DNA of 64,000 bases from CAYMCO01 sp964388955 (GCA_964388955.1 CAYMCO010000014.1:1-64000); one strand, 5' to 3'. Positions 46,369 to 57,265 are shown, counted from the stretch's first letter. Numbers and translations are program-made. Notes: a model not told the origin generated them from the letters alone.

Positions 46369-46589
46369 AAGGTGCTTTGGGGGCTGTGGGGGAGTGGAGG
46401 TTGAGATCGGCAGCCGATGGTTAAGGCACAAGCCAAGGGGTGTGCATGTTGAAGAGAATGATGGGCAAAAAGGGGCGAGGGCTCCGGCGATCCGCCGGAG
46501 CGCTTTGGCATGTCTGGGACAATTGGCCGTTGGCGGGCCGGGCGTTGCCCACACCAGCTTTTCCGGGTCGTGCGGCTGGATTGAGCTGG

Positions 46590-47707
46590 TCCGGAAAGTT
46601 CCCTCATTGGTGCCTCGTTTGTCGCACTTCGTGCCATCGGGTATGGGCCGGCCCTCATTATGCCGGCGCTTGTGGCAGCGTGCACTGCGGGTAACGTCGT
46701 GATGAAAGGAGGCGACACGCCGAAAGCGTCGCTCGTACTTTCGGCAACCGACGCACTGCCATCGGCTTCATCGCCAACTGTGCCGACCTACACGGCAACC
46801 ATGACAAGCGCATCAACCGCCCTCCCTGAATCGACATACGCTACAGCGAGCCCCGGGTCGGCGCACTTCATTGGAGAGACGATCCCTGACTGTACCCGCG
46901 TGGACGCCGGCGAGTCGTTTGCAGAGACCTGGAATCTGTCTAACGCCGGAAGAACGGCCTGGACGACGGGGTAAGGTCTTTATCCCATGACCGAGAATCC
47001 AGAAGGGGAGAACCTCAACAGCGCCGGCTCTATTCCGCTGCCTTTGGACGCGCCACCCGGCAAGGAAATCCAGGTCTTGATGGATCTTCAGGCTGCCAAA
47101 GCCGGAGGCGTGTATACCGAGCACCATGGACTCGCGTCAGCGGATGGAAACGCAGTCCCGGTGGACGGGAGTGATGTGTGGGGGACGGTCGTAGTTGGCA
47201 AGGCATCCTGGTGGAGCCGTCGCCTCAGTCGGGGGCGCGGCCTAACCTCCGACCCTGACGCGGGTGAACAAGGCGGCGGGCTCAACGACGGTACAGTTCT
47301 GCCTGAGCCTGCCGGATAGCACGCCCAGCTGGTTCCCTTTCATTAAGGTCCTCATCGATGGCAGCACCCTGGTGGAGGCCGATGCCGCCGGGGTGCTCAA
47401 CTATCAGGCAGGCGCCTCTCAGCGCTGTTTTTGGGCGAGTTTCCCGGCCGATGCGAGCCCGGAGGCCAAGATATTCTTAGGAGGAATCAAAATCGACGCG
47501 ACCTTTGATCAGGAGGCCAACTGCGCAAGGGCGCAAGCCGAATTAGACAGCACTCATCCTGGCTAGGAATTTGCGTGCGGGAGCCCCGGCTATTTCTATA
47601 CCCTCACAAACAAGCCCTCCGGGATGAGCCACGACGAGGCGGATCGAGTCATCATGGACGCTCTGGAGCGGACGATCCACGGGCTCTGGCTGTTAGCGCT
47701 GGGCTGA
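46590..47707 (+). pseudogene. Broken NBR1-type Ig-domain lipoprotein gene
   Basis: A signal peptide with lipobox is readable (GPALIMPALVAACTAG, near 46640-46690). It is followed by a Ser/Thr-rich linker and an NBR1-like Ig domain (HFIGETIPDCTRVDAGESFAETWNLSNAG). An in-frame TAA at 46972-46974 stands where relatives have an aromatic residue (WTTG-Y/x), and the same frame continues (PMTENPEGENLNSAG, GSDVWGTVVV). Two further frame changes lead to STTVQFCLSLPD and to the end SHDEADRVIMDALERTIHG. Such lipoproteins are common in Chloroflexota. Confidence 0.65.
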
Positions 47708-47877
47708 TTCGGGCGCTCGATTGCCGCGACAGTCCCCGTTTCTGGCGTGACACATCGCCACCTGCCATTCTTCCCATAGTGTCATATTCTCTGATTGGAT
47801 TCGATCTTCAGAAGCCCTCAACTGTTTCATGAACTTCGCCTGAGATGCGACGGGGGAATCGTGTCATCGATGGCGCT

Positions 47878-48490
47878 TCAGCAGGGAACACCTCGAGGGC
47901 CCATCCTGGGATGGAGACGCAAACTCGAATCAATGGCCTGCCGACTCACTCCCTCTCTGGTGAGAAGTATGAGGGTCGGCGCGATCGTCACCGTCAGACT
48001 AGTCAGCAGGATCACAACCGAGGTCAGCAGCGTGACCTTGATCTTCGCCCGGTTGGCCTCCTCGACTCCCAGCACCCTGGCCACGCCGGCCAGCGCCCGC
48101 TTTCCCAGGACGAAGCCCAGCAGCGCGATCACGTACGCCGTCATCTGGATGACCTGGTCAAGAAATGAAGAATACACACGCGCCATAGCGGGACTTGAGA
48201 ATCGCAGCAACCCGACGAAGATCAGCGGCGCGATGGCCAGTCCAACCCGGAGGAAACCCACCGGCGTCACCGGCAGGTCGGCCTGGGCGATGGCCGCTGC
48301 CAGGCCGCGCTTGCGCAGCGTCCGCATGAAAGCATCATCAGAATCTGGGGGCGGCGTCAGCAGCGCTGTGGCCTTGCGACAGCCGCTCGATGCGCTCAAA
48401 CCCTGATGGCTTGCGCTGGCTGCTGATCGCCAGGAAGACGAGCAGGAAACCCATTGCGGTGATGAATCCCAGCAGGAGATTGGTGAGCAT
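47878..48490 (-). pseudogene. TadB-like secretion/pilus membrane protein remnant
   Basis: The start at ATG 48490 has GGAGGACAA upstream and reads MLTNLLLGFITAMGFLLVFLAISSQRK with ERIERL, a TadB-like N-terminus. After a frame change near 48340-48390 the other frame gives LRKRGLAAAIAQADLPVTPVGFLRVGLAIAPLIF, and then a hydrophobic C-terminal part. TadB is normally about 300 residues with a longer central domain, so this copy is frameshifted and shortened. It follows a TadA remnant, as in Tad clusters. Confidence 0.5.
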
Positions 48491-48500
48491 TTGTCCTCCG

Positions 48501-49349
48501 TTAGCGAGCTGGATGCAGGGCAGGATCCAGCCCGGCCTGCTTGAACCGCTGGAGATAGGCCGAGACAGCGAGGGGCCCATCCAGCAAGGACGGGCAGTCG
48601 GGAAGGTTAGATGGAGGCTCATGCCCATCCTCTTCGTGTGGCGCCATCGGCCGGACCATGTCCTCCAGTGTCAGATGGCGAGCGCGCGGGATGGGGATCA
48701 CCGCGCTCGGCCACGGGGTGGCGACGGGGTGGGTGACCACGCCGATTCGTTCACCTCCGGGCAGGGCGGCGTCGCCGATGGGCATGACAATGTTCGCCCG
48801 ACGGTTGGAGCCGGCGATGCCGCGGTTGAGAGGTTTGAGCAGGCGGCAGGCGGATCCGAAGCCGATTCCGGTCTCCTCCCATTTGCCGTGGCGGTAGACC
48901 ATGACCCCCTTCGGGCCATTGACGGCGGTATCTTCGATTTTCCCGCCCGCCAACAGTGGTTCGGGGGCGCCCATGCCCAGGATGTCGGCCAGAATCTTCT
49001 GCACGAAGATATCCGGGTCGTAGGCCAGCGTCGGTCGATTGTCCCGCAATGCCTGATCGTTGTAGGAACGAAAGACCTCCGCAGGCATGCGGACCGCCTC
49101 ATCCGGGACATTCGGCCCTGCATCGAGGGTTTGATCCGGTCCGAACTGACGGGTCATGCGCTGGCGCATGAGCTCGAGCGCCTGTGAATAGGGATCGTTG
49201 TTTGAATGCTGCTTGGGGCGTGTGTTCGTGCGGTCCGCAGAAAAGGAGTCCTCGAAATAGCGACCTCGCACGATTCCCTCCCTCTCGGTCATCTTCGGAA
49301 AAGCCTCAGCCTGCGGCTTCCCTTGTCGTTCTTCTTGCCGGCCGACCAC
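48501..49349 (-). pseudogene. TadA/CpaF-type secretion ATPase remnant lacking the ATPase core
   Basis: The frame encodes up to 282 residues. The segment KIEDTAVNGPKGVMVYRHGKW through ALPGGERIGVVTHPVA and RHLTLEDMV matches the N-terminal domain of CpaF/TadA ATPases. The Walker A motif and the rest of the VirB11-like ATPase domain are missing; the frame instead ends about 55 residues later. An internal deletion is likely. The protein, if made, could not hydrolyse ATP. TadB-like remnants follow ten bases downstream. Confidence 0.55.
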
Positions 49350-49379
49350 GCGGCCGTGATGGGCGAGTACAACTGTCCC

Positions 49380-50250
49380 GTTAGCTCGGCCAGCCCTTGC
49401 AGGGCGGCCTCCGAGTCCCCATGGTTGCCCCGGTGATTGGCGAACATTGCGGTATAGGGTCGACCCGCGTTGCCCGCGTTCTGCTGAAGGTGAAATTGGC
49501 CCCGCTGCTAGGGTATGCCTCCCAACACCGAATGGTGTGCGAGTTCCAACCCATTGCGATCGTCGCCGATCACCAGCTGCACACCCTGCATGCCCCGGGC
49601 CGCCAGGTCTTTGAGAAAGGCCCGCCAGTGCGCTCCGGCTTCGCTCAGGGAAACAGGGACCCCCAGGATCTGCCTCTTACCTGTCTCTCCACGCCGCTGG
49701 CGATCAAGACCGCCGCATCATGGATCCGGCCATCCAACCGCACCTTCTCATACATGGCACCGAGATAGAGAAAGATCACTTCTCGCAGGGGCAGCTGGCG
49801 CCAGGCTTCCAGCACCTCATAGAGCGGCGCCGCAGCTCGGCTTATACGGTTGGAGGAAACCGACGAATCGCAAGACCGCGCCGTGATCGCGGCCACCTTG
49901 CGGGTGGAAACGCCCTCACATACATCTCCGCCATCGTGAGCACCAGGGCGAGTTCGCTGCGAAGAGCCTTCTCCAGCACACCGGGATACAAGCCGCCCTC
50001 TCGAACCTGCAGGACATCGAATGATATCTCGCCTATGCGCGTCTTGACCTTCTTCGTCTTGTATCCGTTGGCGCGACCGCGTGTTCGGGTATACGTTCGT
50101 AGGGACCGGCACCAAGGTAGGCCTGCCGTGCAATGCGCATGGCTTCGTTGACCAAGATGCGGATCATGTCGGTCAGCGAGTCAAGTCCTTGCTCGCTGAG
50201 CTGTTCCAGCAGATCATTCGGTAAGGTACGATCGCCTTGTTAGGTCATGG
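49380..50250 (-). mobile_element. Degenerate IS256-family transposase
   Basis: Minus-strand segments in several frames match IS256 (Mutator-like) transposases: LDSLTDMIRILVNEAMRIARQAYLGAGPYER, then GVSTRKVAAITARSCDSSVSSNRISRAA, then EVIFLYLGAMYEKVRLDG (the DxD-type acidic site partly altered), then GMQGVQLVIGDDRNGLEL. An early in-frame stop and at least three frameshifts are needed and the C-terminal third is absent, so the element is dead. Terminal inverted repeats were not identified. Confidence 0.75.
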
Positions 50251-50465
50251 TGACTCCTTTCTTCGGTCTGCAAACTTCCGACAGGACAACATCTGACCAA
50301 CCAACTATTACAGAAAGCAAATTACACCAGCTATGGGCTTTGTCAAAGCAAGCAGGGCTATGATTGCGTTTCATTGGGAAGAACGGTAGGTCGCTGTAAG
50401 TCCTTACGTGTTTCGATCTAATCCTGCCTCATTGTCTTGATACAGCATTCTAGGAGGCTGACCTA

Positions 50466-51500
50466 ATGGCTGAAACGGACGCTTCATTCCGAACAGGTGC
50501 TTATCGCCCCCCACACACCCCCAAGGAGGATCTTGATCGTGCGCTTGTAGCCTTGAAAAACAACAGCCAGGTTTGGGTTGATCTACCGGTTGACGATAAG
50601 ATCAGACCCATGCAACAGGCCCGGCAAGATTTCCGAAAAGTCTGGGACCGCTGGGCTGCATCACTCCGTGGATCGTCGTACCCGGCGGTTGGAGCCTGAA
50701 GCAAATCGAGCAGCAGGCGGCCAAAATGGCCTCCTGGATGATGCGCCATGAAGGATATATCTGCTTTGCACCGCGCGCGCTCATATTGCACAAACAGTGG
50801 GAACATCGCCAGGCTTTTCTAGACGCACTCGTCGATGCCCTCTAAAAAGTTGTGCGGATCCGCGCCTACTACCCCGGGTCAGCAAAGACCCAGAAGGACT
50901 TTGTCAGAGCGCACCCTGAAGCGATTGAGATCGGTGGCGGACTTGAGAATCATGTGCCCTGGCTGGTCATTCCGCATCTTGACCCAGAGGTTACAGATGA
51001 CATCTGATACCGGCGCGAATCGGTCTCCGGCTCCTGCGGAGAGGTCTCATTGGATGGCGCTTCTACACAGGAGTTGATTGAAAATGCGGTTGATTTTCTC
51101 AACGCGACAGTCTGGGGGACGCTTTCAGTGACATTTGTTGTCGATGAAAAGAGGTTGGAGCCCACGGTGGAAAACGCGCTCGAACGGGCGATCGAGGACC
51201 CACGCTACGGCACCGTAGCGCTGAACGGGCCCGGCGTGCTTGCGTTTGCGACCATGATCGCTCCATGGGGCGGCGTCTCAGGATCGTCCACTGAGGATAT
51301 TCAATCCGGAACCTGCAAGTCTACGAACATGCTCAGGCTCCACCACCCTCAAAAGAACGTCGTCAGGGCACCATTTAACTGGTGGCCGTACCCTTTTCTT
51401 GGCATGGCAATAGATCTGCATAGGTTCTGCCGGATGCTGTCTTTGTTCGAAGCAACCCCAAGTCTTATGAAGCTGCCTGGGTTGTTCTGGGGCGCCTTGC
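50466..51500 (+). pseudogene. Broken aldehyde dehydrogenase with internal deletion
   Basis: The start with AGGAGG upstream gives 77 residues (PKEDLDRALVALKNNSQVWVDLPVDDKI) up to a stop at 50697. Later segments in other frames match the second half of aldehyde dehydrogenases: WSLKQIEQQAAKMASWM, GYICFAPRALILHKQWEHRQAFLDALVDAL, IENAVDFLNATVWGTLSVTF, RYGTVALNGPGVLAFATMIAPWGGVSG. The Rossmann and catalytic Cys regions are missing between them. It therefore has a large internal deletion plus frame damage. Confidence 0.65.
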
Positions 51501-51649
51501 GCGCCTCAGTTTGCCGAGCAATTCTTTGCATCGTTGCCAACGTGACCAGCGAAAAGCCTCATACTGAAATCGCACGCTGTAACTGTATTCGACCCCTACG
51601 CGTAACCCTGTAGACCCATTATTACGTTGATCCGTGCTTCAAGGTCGCC

Positions 51650-51934
51650 ATGTCTTGTTCGGCTGCCTTCGCGGCCAACCCTGGAACGACGGTTGCGAAG
51701 GTCGAACTGGACAACGAGAAAGGCGCAATTGTCTACAGCGTCGAGCTGAGTGATCGCTCAGATATGAAGGTGTACGCTGGAAACGCGGCGGGTCTCTTCA
51801 CCGACAGAGGCGGAGACCTGGAAAGCCGAACAGGTTGCCACCCGATTCCAGGGGCGCCGGCATCTGCCAGTGCCTATTGGCTCACTTACCTCCAACGGTA
51901 TTCGGGATTTGCGAAATCGCCAAGGCAGCGTTAG
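51650..51934 (+). pseudogene. PepSY-like domain fragment
   Basis: NPGTTVAKVELDNEKGAIVYSVELSDRSDMKVYAGNA matches one PepSY repeat (G-x-V-x-x-x-E-L-x-x-E-x-G). There is no complete signal peptide and no second repeat, and the rest of the frame looks random. I read it as a leftover of a secreted PepSY protein. Confidence 0.5.
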
Positions 51935-52073
51935 AGTTCTGACGCTTGGCTGGCTAGCGAGATGAAATCAGGAAGACAGGGCCCACCGGTGAGGGCTAGA
52001 AACGCGGCTGAAAAGTTCGCGCTAATTGACAACGTATGCTTGGCTCCTCATTATGTAGCTGGGGGAGGCCGAG

Positions 52074-53066
52074 ATGCTTGGAAAGTGCCCCTGCAGCGGG
52101 GTATGTTTGAAGGCGACTTTATGAGTGCCTGGGCTTTGTGGGGCGGGATACCTTCTATGGCTTCCCCTGGACTGCGTCTAGGGCAGGCTGGCGCAGCACC
52201 GCTCGGAGCTCTTCAGTGACGCAGACTTCTCCATGCTCTATTGCCCGAACAACGGGCGCAGCAGCGTGCCGCCCAGCCTGCTGGCGGTCGCTTTGCTGCT
52301 GCAGCTGCTTTGCCAGGATATCGATCGGGAAGGCGATGACGGTCCAGGCTCGAAAGAGGGGGTGGCCAAGGATCGCATCGTGTCTGTCCACGGCCCCGGG
52401 ATGAGGTCCGGTCACAAGAGTGTGAGCAATCGTCTTGAAGGGAACAAGCTGGCCATCGCCGCCGATCCGGAACGCGATCTGATCACGGCGGTAGATGTCT
52501 TGCCCGCAAATGCAGCTGACAGTGCGCCAGCCCTGGGGTTGGTGGAGCAGAGCGAAGAGAATACCGGCAGGCAGGTGGAGGAGACGATAGCCAACTGCGC
52601 TTTCGGTGACCGGATCACCCGAGGGGAGCTTGAGCAGGCCGGACGCAAGCTGGTAGCCAAGGTGCCCAAACGACCGAATCGAGGGTTCTTTCCGAAGGAG
52701 GATCTTGAGATTGACCTCGAGGCCATGATCTACGCCTGCCCGGCAGGCCAGGCTACGGACAAGCTGGTGAATGTGAGCAGGACCAAGCCGCGCACGGGCG
52801 AGTACGAGAAAGGCCAGGCCTTCCAGCTTGATGGCGCGGTGTGTGACGCCTGCGAGCTGCGGGCGCGGTGCACGCGCGCGGGGCCGGGCAAGGGCAGGAT
52901 GGTGAGCCTGCACCCGCTGGAGAGGCTGCTGCAAGAGGCGCGGGCTCTGCATTCGTGTTCGGATCCATTCATCGGCAGACACTTATCCTTCAACGGCAAT
53001 CTCAAGACCCCGTTTTTGGCCGGGTTTCTAGTCGCAAGGGATGCGAAGCATGTTTCCCATTCTTGA
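52074..53066 (+). mobile_element. Degenerate IS1182-family transposase
   Basis: The start region has frameshifts (KVPLQRGMFEGDF, DTFYGFP, then DADFSMLYCPNNGRSSVPPSLLAVALLLQLL). The long frame 52233-53066 carries the transposase body: NRLEGNKLAIAADPERDLITAVDVLPANAAD, EKGQAFQLDGAVCDACELRARCTR and MVSLHPLERLLQEARAL. Part of the first catalytic region after LLLQ is deleted. With the IS256 remnant it marks this stretch as a site of insertion and decay. Confidence 0.72.
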
Positions 53067-53227
53067 AGGAGCTTCAGATAGTATTGCAGAACAGGTGTCC
53101 ATTTTCGGCCATCACAGGTGGGTCATAGCATGACTGGGAACACGTTCACCCAAAACTCTTCATCCTCGGGCATGAGGAAATCCCATTTGATTGTCTCCCT
53201 CACGATGGGAACGGTTCAGACAATTCC

Positions 53228-54388
53228 ATGATGGCGTTGACGGATCGCAACACGAATCTGGTTCTTGTTTACACTTTTTTATCCGGCGTGGCTTTCGCGC
53301 TGTATTTCTTCATCCTCCCTATTCATATTCGCGATCTAGGGGCCTCACCCTCGCAAGTCGGATTGACACTTTCGATAAGCTACATTCCGATGCTTCTCGC
53401 ATTTCCGTTTGCGGGTTATTTGTCCACATGGATGAGCAGACGCAAATTACTGCTGCTCTTTGCCCTCGTTCCGGTGGTGCCCGCACTTCTGCTTGCGAAT
53501 GCTGCAAGTTGGCAGATGCTCTTGTTGCTGCTCATCCCGTTCAACCTTCAGGCTGCCTCAGCGCCGATTTTCAACTCGTATATCCTTCACATGACAGGAA
53601 GGGAGAAGCTAGGCCGAGTATTGGGGCTAACCAATTTCACATACATGCTTGGTCATATCATCTTCCGCTCGGTGGGAGCTGGGATCGCAGAACGATATGG
53701 TATGGAGCTAGTATTCATTCTGACAGCCGTGGTATTTCTCTTGAGTGCGATCCCGACACTAGGCCTGCAAGAGCAAACCGCTGACATTGGAAGGGAGAAG
53801 ACCAATTATCGTCAATTGCTCAGAGGACGACCGTTCACCGCGGCCGCAGCGTTCAACCTGTGCCTGCTATTCATCTTTTTCACAGGGGTGTCGCTGATTC
53901 CGAACTATTTGAAGGAAGTTGTGGGGTTGAGACTATCGGCCATCGGCCAGATGGGGTCCATCTTCTCCTTGGGGGGCGCGATCTTCAGCCTGCTGCTGGG
54001 ACGGCTCTCAGGGAATTGGGGGCTCCGAGGAGCTTTGGCACTCATGTTCGGAACGATGTCGATTCTCCTATGGCTACCCCATGGCGCTTACCTTCCGATC
54101 GCTTTCTTGATGATGGGGAGCATGGGTGCTTCGTTCCCGCTCACCGATGCACTCATCGGACGCGTGGTAGATCCTAAACTGTCTGGCCTGGGCTTTGGAA
54201 TGCAGAGCACGCTGGTTGGGCTGGCGCAGACTATCGGTCCACTGGCTGCTGGACACCTTTACGAGGGAAGCCCGGGTTGGCCGATGCTCTTCGCAGTCTG
54301 CACGCTGCCATTCATCGTGCTGACCAGTTTTGCCCTGCCCGGAGGTCTAGAGATAGATGGCAAGGAGGTATCGACGGATGGCGAATAG
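53228..54388 (+). CDS. Major facilitator superfamily transporter
   Basis: A 386-residue protein with about 12 hydrophobic helices in two halves, separated by a hydrophilic loop near residues 180-200 (EQTADIGREKTNYRQLL). Motif A-like GYLSTWMSRRKLLLL follows TM2. The family exports or imports small molecules; the substrate is unknown. It is intact although it borders the decay zone, and it precedes the second catabolic island without sharing its promoter. Confidence 0.87.
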   Translation: MMALTDRNTNLVLVYTFLSGVAFALYFFILPIHIRDLGASPSQVGLTLSISYIPMLLAFPFAGYLSTWMSRRKLLLLFALVPVVPALLLANAASWQMLLLLLIPFNLQAASAPIFNSYILHMTGREKLGRVLGLTNFTYMLGHIIFRSVGAGIAERYGMELVFILTAVVFLLSAIPTLGLQEQTADIGREKTNYRQLLRGRPFTAAAAFNLCLLFIFFTGVSLIPNYLKEVVGLRLSAIGQMGSIFSLGGAIFSLLLGRLSGNWGLRGALALMFGTMSILLWLPHGAYLPIAFLMMGSMGASFPLTDALIGRVVDPKLSGLGFGMQSTLVGLAQTIGPLAAGHLYEGSPGWPMLFAVCTLPFIVLTSFALPGGLEIDGKEVSTDGE

Positions 54389-54809
54389 CGGATGAACGTA
54401 ATCTTATTCATCCACCTGCATGGAACAAGACCAGTCACGGAAGTGCGGGGAAGCCAAGGGTATTCCTACGAGCGGCTGTGATTTCATTGTATGGAGCGTG
54501 CAAGATTTCACCTGAATCGCCAGGGGATCAGCGCCATCTGGATTCAGGTACGGATGCAAAAGGCGCAAAGCATAGCAGGCTGCAGGTCGGAGCTGCACTG
54601 GAGTACGCGAAAAGGACTTCCACTGGGAGCTCCCTTCTTTTCCCTCGGATGGATCGAATAAGAGGGCGGAGATAGCGCTGCACAGTATCCAATCATCCGT
54701 GGTGAACACGGAAGCAATATCCCCTTGTCCCCCCCGGTCCCAGCAGCTCAACGATCGGGCGGGAATGCCAACCCCAAGGGAGCTCTCATCAGAGGGGCTG
54801 CGATTTGGA
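54389..54809. other. Intergenic region before the second island
   Basis: No gene can be supported in these 421 bases; short open frames on both strands lack coding character. Confidence 0.5.
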
Positions 54810-54858
54810 TTGACGCATTCAGCAAATTTCCGTATAATGCATTGCGAGAATACGCAAT
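54810..54858 (+). promoter_or_regulatory. Near-consensus promoter with inverted repeat at the start site
   Basis: TTGACG (54810-54815) and TATAAT (54833-54838) are 17 bases apart. Immediately after the -10 is ATTGCG-AGAATA-CGCAAT (54841-54858); extending each arm by two bases keeps seven of eight positions symmetric. The palindrome covers the likely transcription start, so a bound dimer would block initiation. The Lrp/AsnC-family regulator at 58296 is a candidate. Confidence 0.72.
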
Positions 54859-54971
54859 TCCGATAAGAAGACTGTAGGATACCGCTAACTTACAACGTGT
54901 CGGTCGAGACTGCGTATGCATTGGCAAACAACCCTTCCTTTGGGAAGGGGAAGGCGAACTGGAGGACAGCA

Positions 54972-56072
54972 ATGGATGAGAAGACGAGAGGCATGTGGAT
55001 CGAGGCCGAAAAAAACCCCGAGTTCCATTTCTCTGACATGGCCACAGCGTTCCGCCAGCCGCGCGTCTATGGGGACACACCTTCATTTCTTGAAGCCCGC
55101 ATTGCGCATGACCCCGCAGATTTGGAGGGGGCGGATGTAGTCTTCATTGGATTCCCTTGGGAAGGAGGGATTCAGCTCAGCGGGACGATGTTCGCCGAGG
55201 GCAGCAGACGGCCGCCCGATCCGGATGCGATCGTGCAGAAGAGCGGCGCCTACCTGGCGCCCGAATACCTGCGCAAATACTCCGTGCACTATTCGCTGGC
55301 CATCGGCGGGGGATATTTCCCTGAAATCAGTCCGGATTTCAGATTGGTGGACTATCTCAACATCCTGGATTACCGCGACGTGGAAGTGAAGGACTGGGAC
55401 GTCGAGGAATCGACACGCAGGGCTGTCGAACAGGTGGGCCACATCGTCAGGGCGGGGGCGGTTCCGTTGGTCTTCGGTGGGGATCACTCGACCCCGTACC
55501 CTATCGTAAAGGCCATCTCCGACAACACCCAGGGGAAGATTGGCGTGATCAACTTCGACAGCCATTATGATATCGGCCTTGCCGGCCGCCTGAATGCCGG
55601 CAACGCCTTTGGAAAGATCATGCAGGATTGCCAGGCCGAGCCCGAGAACCTGGTGATCATCGGCATCAAGGGAGGTGCGTACAATACGCCCTTGATGCAT
55701 CAGGTCACCCAGGATATCGGTGCCACCGTTTTCACAATTGCTGATGTTAGAAGAATCGGGATGCTCGAGGTCATCGGGCGCGCGATAGAAATCGCTGGCA
55801 AAGGGACGGAACGCATCTATGTCAGTCTGGACGTGGACTCGATGGATCCGGCGACCTTTCCAGCGCAAAAGTACCCCGACCCATTCGGGCTGGATGCGGC
55901 GGATGTGAAGGATGCCCTTCTGGTCTTGGCGAGGGATACAGAATTGTCCGGGTTTGACATGGTGTGCATCGGGCCTCCCTACGATCACAAGGGGGTGGGC
56001 GCGCTTTGCGCTTGCCGGCTGTACCTCGAGGTTCTCAAAGGATTGGCCCTTCGAAAGGCGAGAGGGAATTGA
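54972..56072 (+). CDS. Ureohydrolase (arginase/agmatinase family)
   Basis: The 366-residue protein has the dimanganese motifs in order: VFGGDHSTPYP, INFDSHYDIG (family norm D-A-H-x-D) and SLDVDSMDPA. The family hydrolyses guanidino groups to urea and an amine (arginine, agmatine, guanidinobutyrate and others). About 55 extra N-terminal residues precede the fold. Start ATG 54972 has CTGGAGGACAG upstream. First gene of the island; substrate not assignable, but the neighbouring aminotransferase and dehydrogenases suggest a guanidino compound that is then deaminated. Confidence 0.88.
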   Translation: MDEKTRGMWIEAEKNPEFHFSDMATAFRQPRVYGDTPSFLEARIAHDPADLEGADVVFIGFPWEGGIQLSGTMFAEGSRRPPDPDAIVQKSGAYLAPEYLRKYSVHYSLAIGGGYFPEISPDFRLVDYLNILDYRDVEVKDWDVEESTRRAVEQVGHIVRAGAVPLVFGGDHSTPYPIVKAISDNTQGKIGVINFDSHYDIGLAGRLNAGNAFGKIMQDCQAEPENLVIIGIKGGAYNTPLMHQVTQDIGATVFTIADVRRIGMLEVIGRAIEIAGKGTERIYVSLDVDSMDPATFPAQKYPDPFGLDAADVKDALLVLARDTELSGFDMVCIGPPYDHKGVGALCACRLYLEVLKGLALRKARGN

Positions 56073-56098
56073 ATCGCTATGTCCCGATGGAGGGAGAC

Positions 56099-57109
56099 AT
56101 GAAAGCGGCCGTATTGCAGGGGCCAAGCAATCTTGTTGTGCAGGATGTTGCAGTGCCGGAAGCCGGCCCTCGCGAGGTACTCATTAAGATGGGCTACTGT
56201 GGCATCTGCGGGAGCGACCTTCATTACTTCGAATCAGAGATGACACCGCCAGGAAGCATTATGGGCCACGAGTGGGTGGGTTCCATCGTTGAACTGGGCG
56301 AAGGGGTGACCAAGTGGAGCGTTGGCGATCGCGTCTGGCCCGGCACACTCCACGAACCGGGGTGGGAATGGAAGCCAGAATACGGGTGGGATCTGGGAGC
56401 GCGCATGCGAGAGGCATCGGCTGCCGACTTGGGCGGCTACGGGGAGTACGCCGTTTATCATCAAGACTCGATCGTGCGCGTTCCCGAATCGGTGTCGGAT
56501 ATCGAGGCGGTCATGGCGGATCCGGCGGGGACAGCACTGGCCGGGGTTCAGGCGGCAGGGCTGATGATCGGCGAAAGCGTGCTGGTGATCGGCGCCGGAC
56601 CGATCGGGCTATGGGTTCTACGCCTCTCGCAATTGGCCGGTGCCCGGAAGACCTGCGTCGCGGAGGTGTTGGACGGACGTGCGCAGCACGCTCGCAGAAT
56701 GGGGGCGGATCTGGTGCTCGATACTCGGCATCCAGGTGTGCGGCAGGAAATGGCGCGCTTCTTCGACGGTGTTGGCCCGCAAGTTGTCTTCGAGTGTGCC
56801 GGTGCGCAGAGCGCGGTCCAGTTGGCGCTGGATGCGGCAGCTCCACGCGGAAGGATTGGTGTGCTTGGTCTCAATTTCCATCCGATCCAGATCAGTTCTT
56901 GGAATCTGGTGATCAAAGCGCTGCGGGTGCATGGGGCCATCGACATTGATTTCGAAGGAGGTATGGAGATCATCCGCCGGAAGAAAGTCGACTGCCAGGA
57001 TTTCCTGACCCAGGTGATCCCACTCGAGGAGTTGCCGCAGGCTTTCGAGAGACTCCTGCACCCAAGGGACGAACTGAAGATCGTGGTCCGTCATGACTGG
57101 GGTTCGTAG
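56099..57109 (+). CDS. Zinc-dependent MDR-family alcohol/polyol dehydrogenase
   Basis: The 336-residue medium-chain dehydrogenase has catalytic zinc ligands in YCGICGSDLHYF and MGHEWVGSIVELGEGV. Rossmann motif VLVIGAGPIGLWVL is near residue 160. The four-cysteine structural zinc loop is absent, replaced by PGTLHEPGWEWKPEYG. It probably oxidises a hydroxyl of a polyol, amino-alcohol or sugar with NAD(P). ATG 56099 has GGAGGGAG upstream. It lies 26 bp after the ureohydrolase. Confidence 0.88.
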   Translation: MKAAVLQGPSNLVVQDVAVPEAGPREVLIKMGYCGICGSDLHYFESEMTPPGSIMGHEWVGSIVELGEGVTKWSVGDRVWPGTLHEPGWEWKPEYGWDLGARMREASAADLGGYGEYAVYHQDSIVRVPESVSDIEAVMADPAGTALAGVQAAGLMIGESVLVIGAGPIGLWVLRLSQLAGARKTCVAEVLDGRAQHARRMGADLVLDTRHPGVRQEMARFFDGVGPQVVFECAGAQSAVQLALDAAAPRGRIGVLGLNFHPIQISSWNLVIKALRVHGAIDIDFEGGMEIIRRKKVDCQDFLTQVIPLEELPQAFERLLHPRDELKIVVRHDWGS

Positions 57110-57265
57110 CCGCCGGCGAGGGCGCGCTTCGTCCTGTGAGGCGTCAGTGGCGCACGGCGAGCGCCTGATCCCCGCCAAGGCTCCGATACTGGCTCGGCGG
57201 TCGCACATGGATGTCGGGCGAACCCAGCCGCTTCATGCCCGCAGGCGTGTGGATCTTTGCCAGAG

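Noticed and set aside
55083..56126. Minus-strand open frame of 347 codons opposite the ureohydrolase
   Set aside because: Antisense shadow; the plus strand has all metal motifs of the ureohydrolase.
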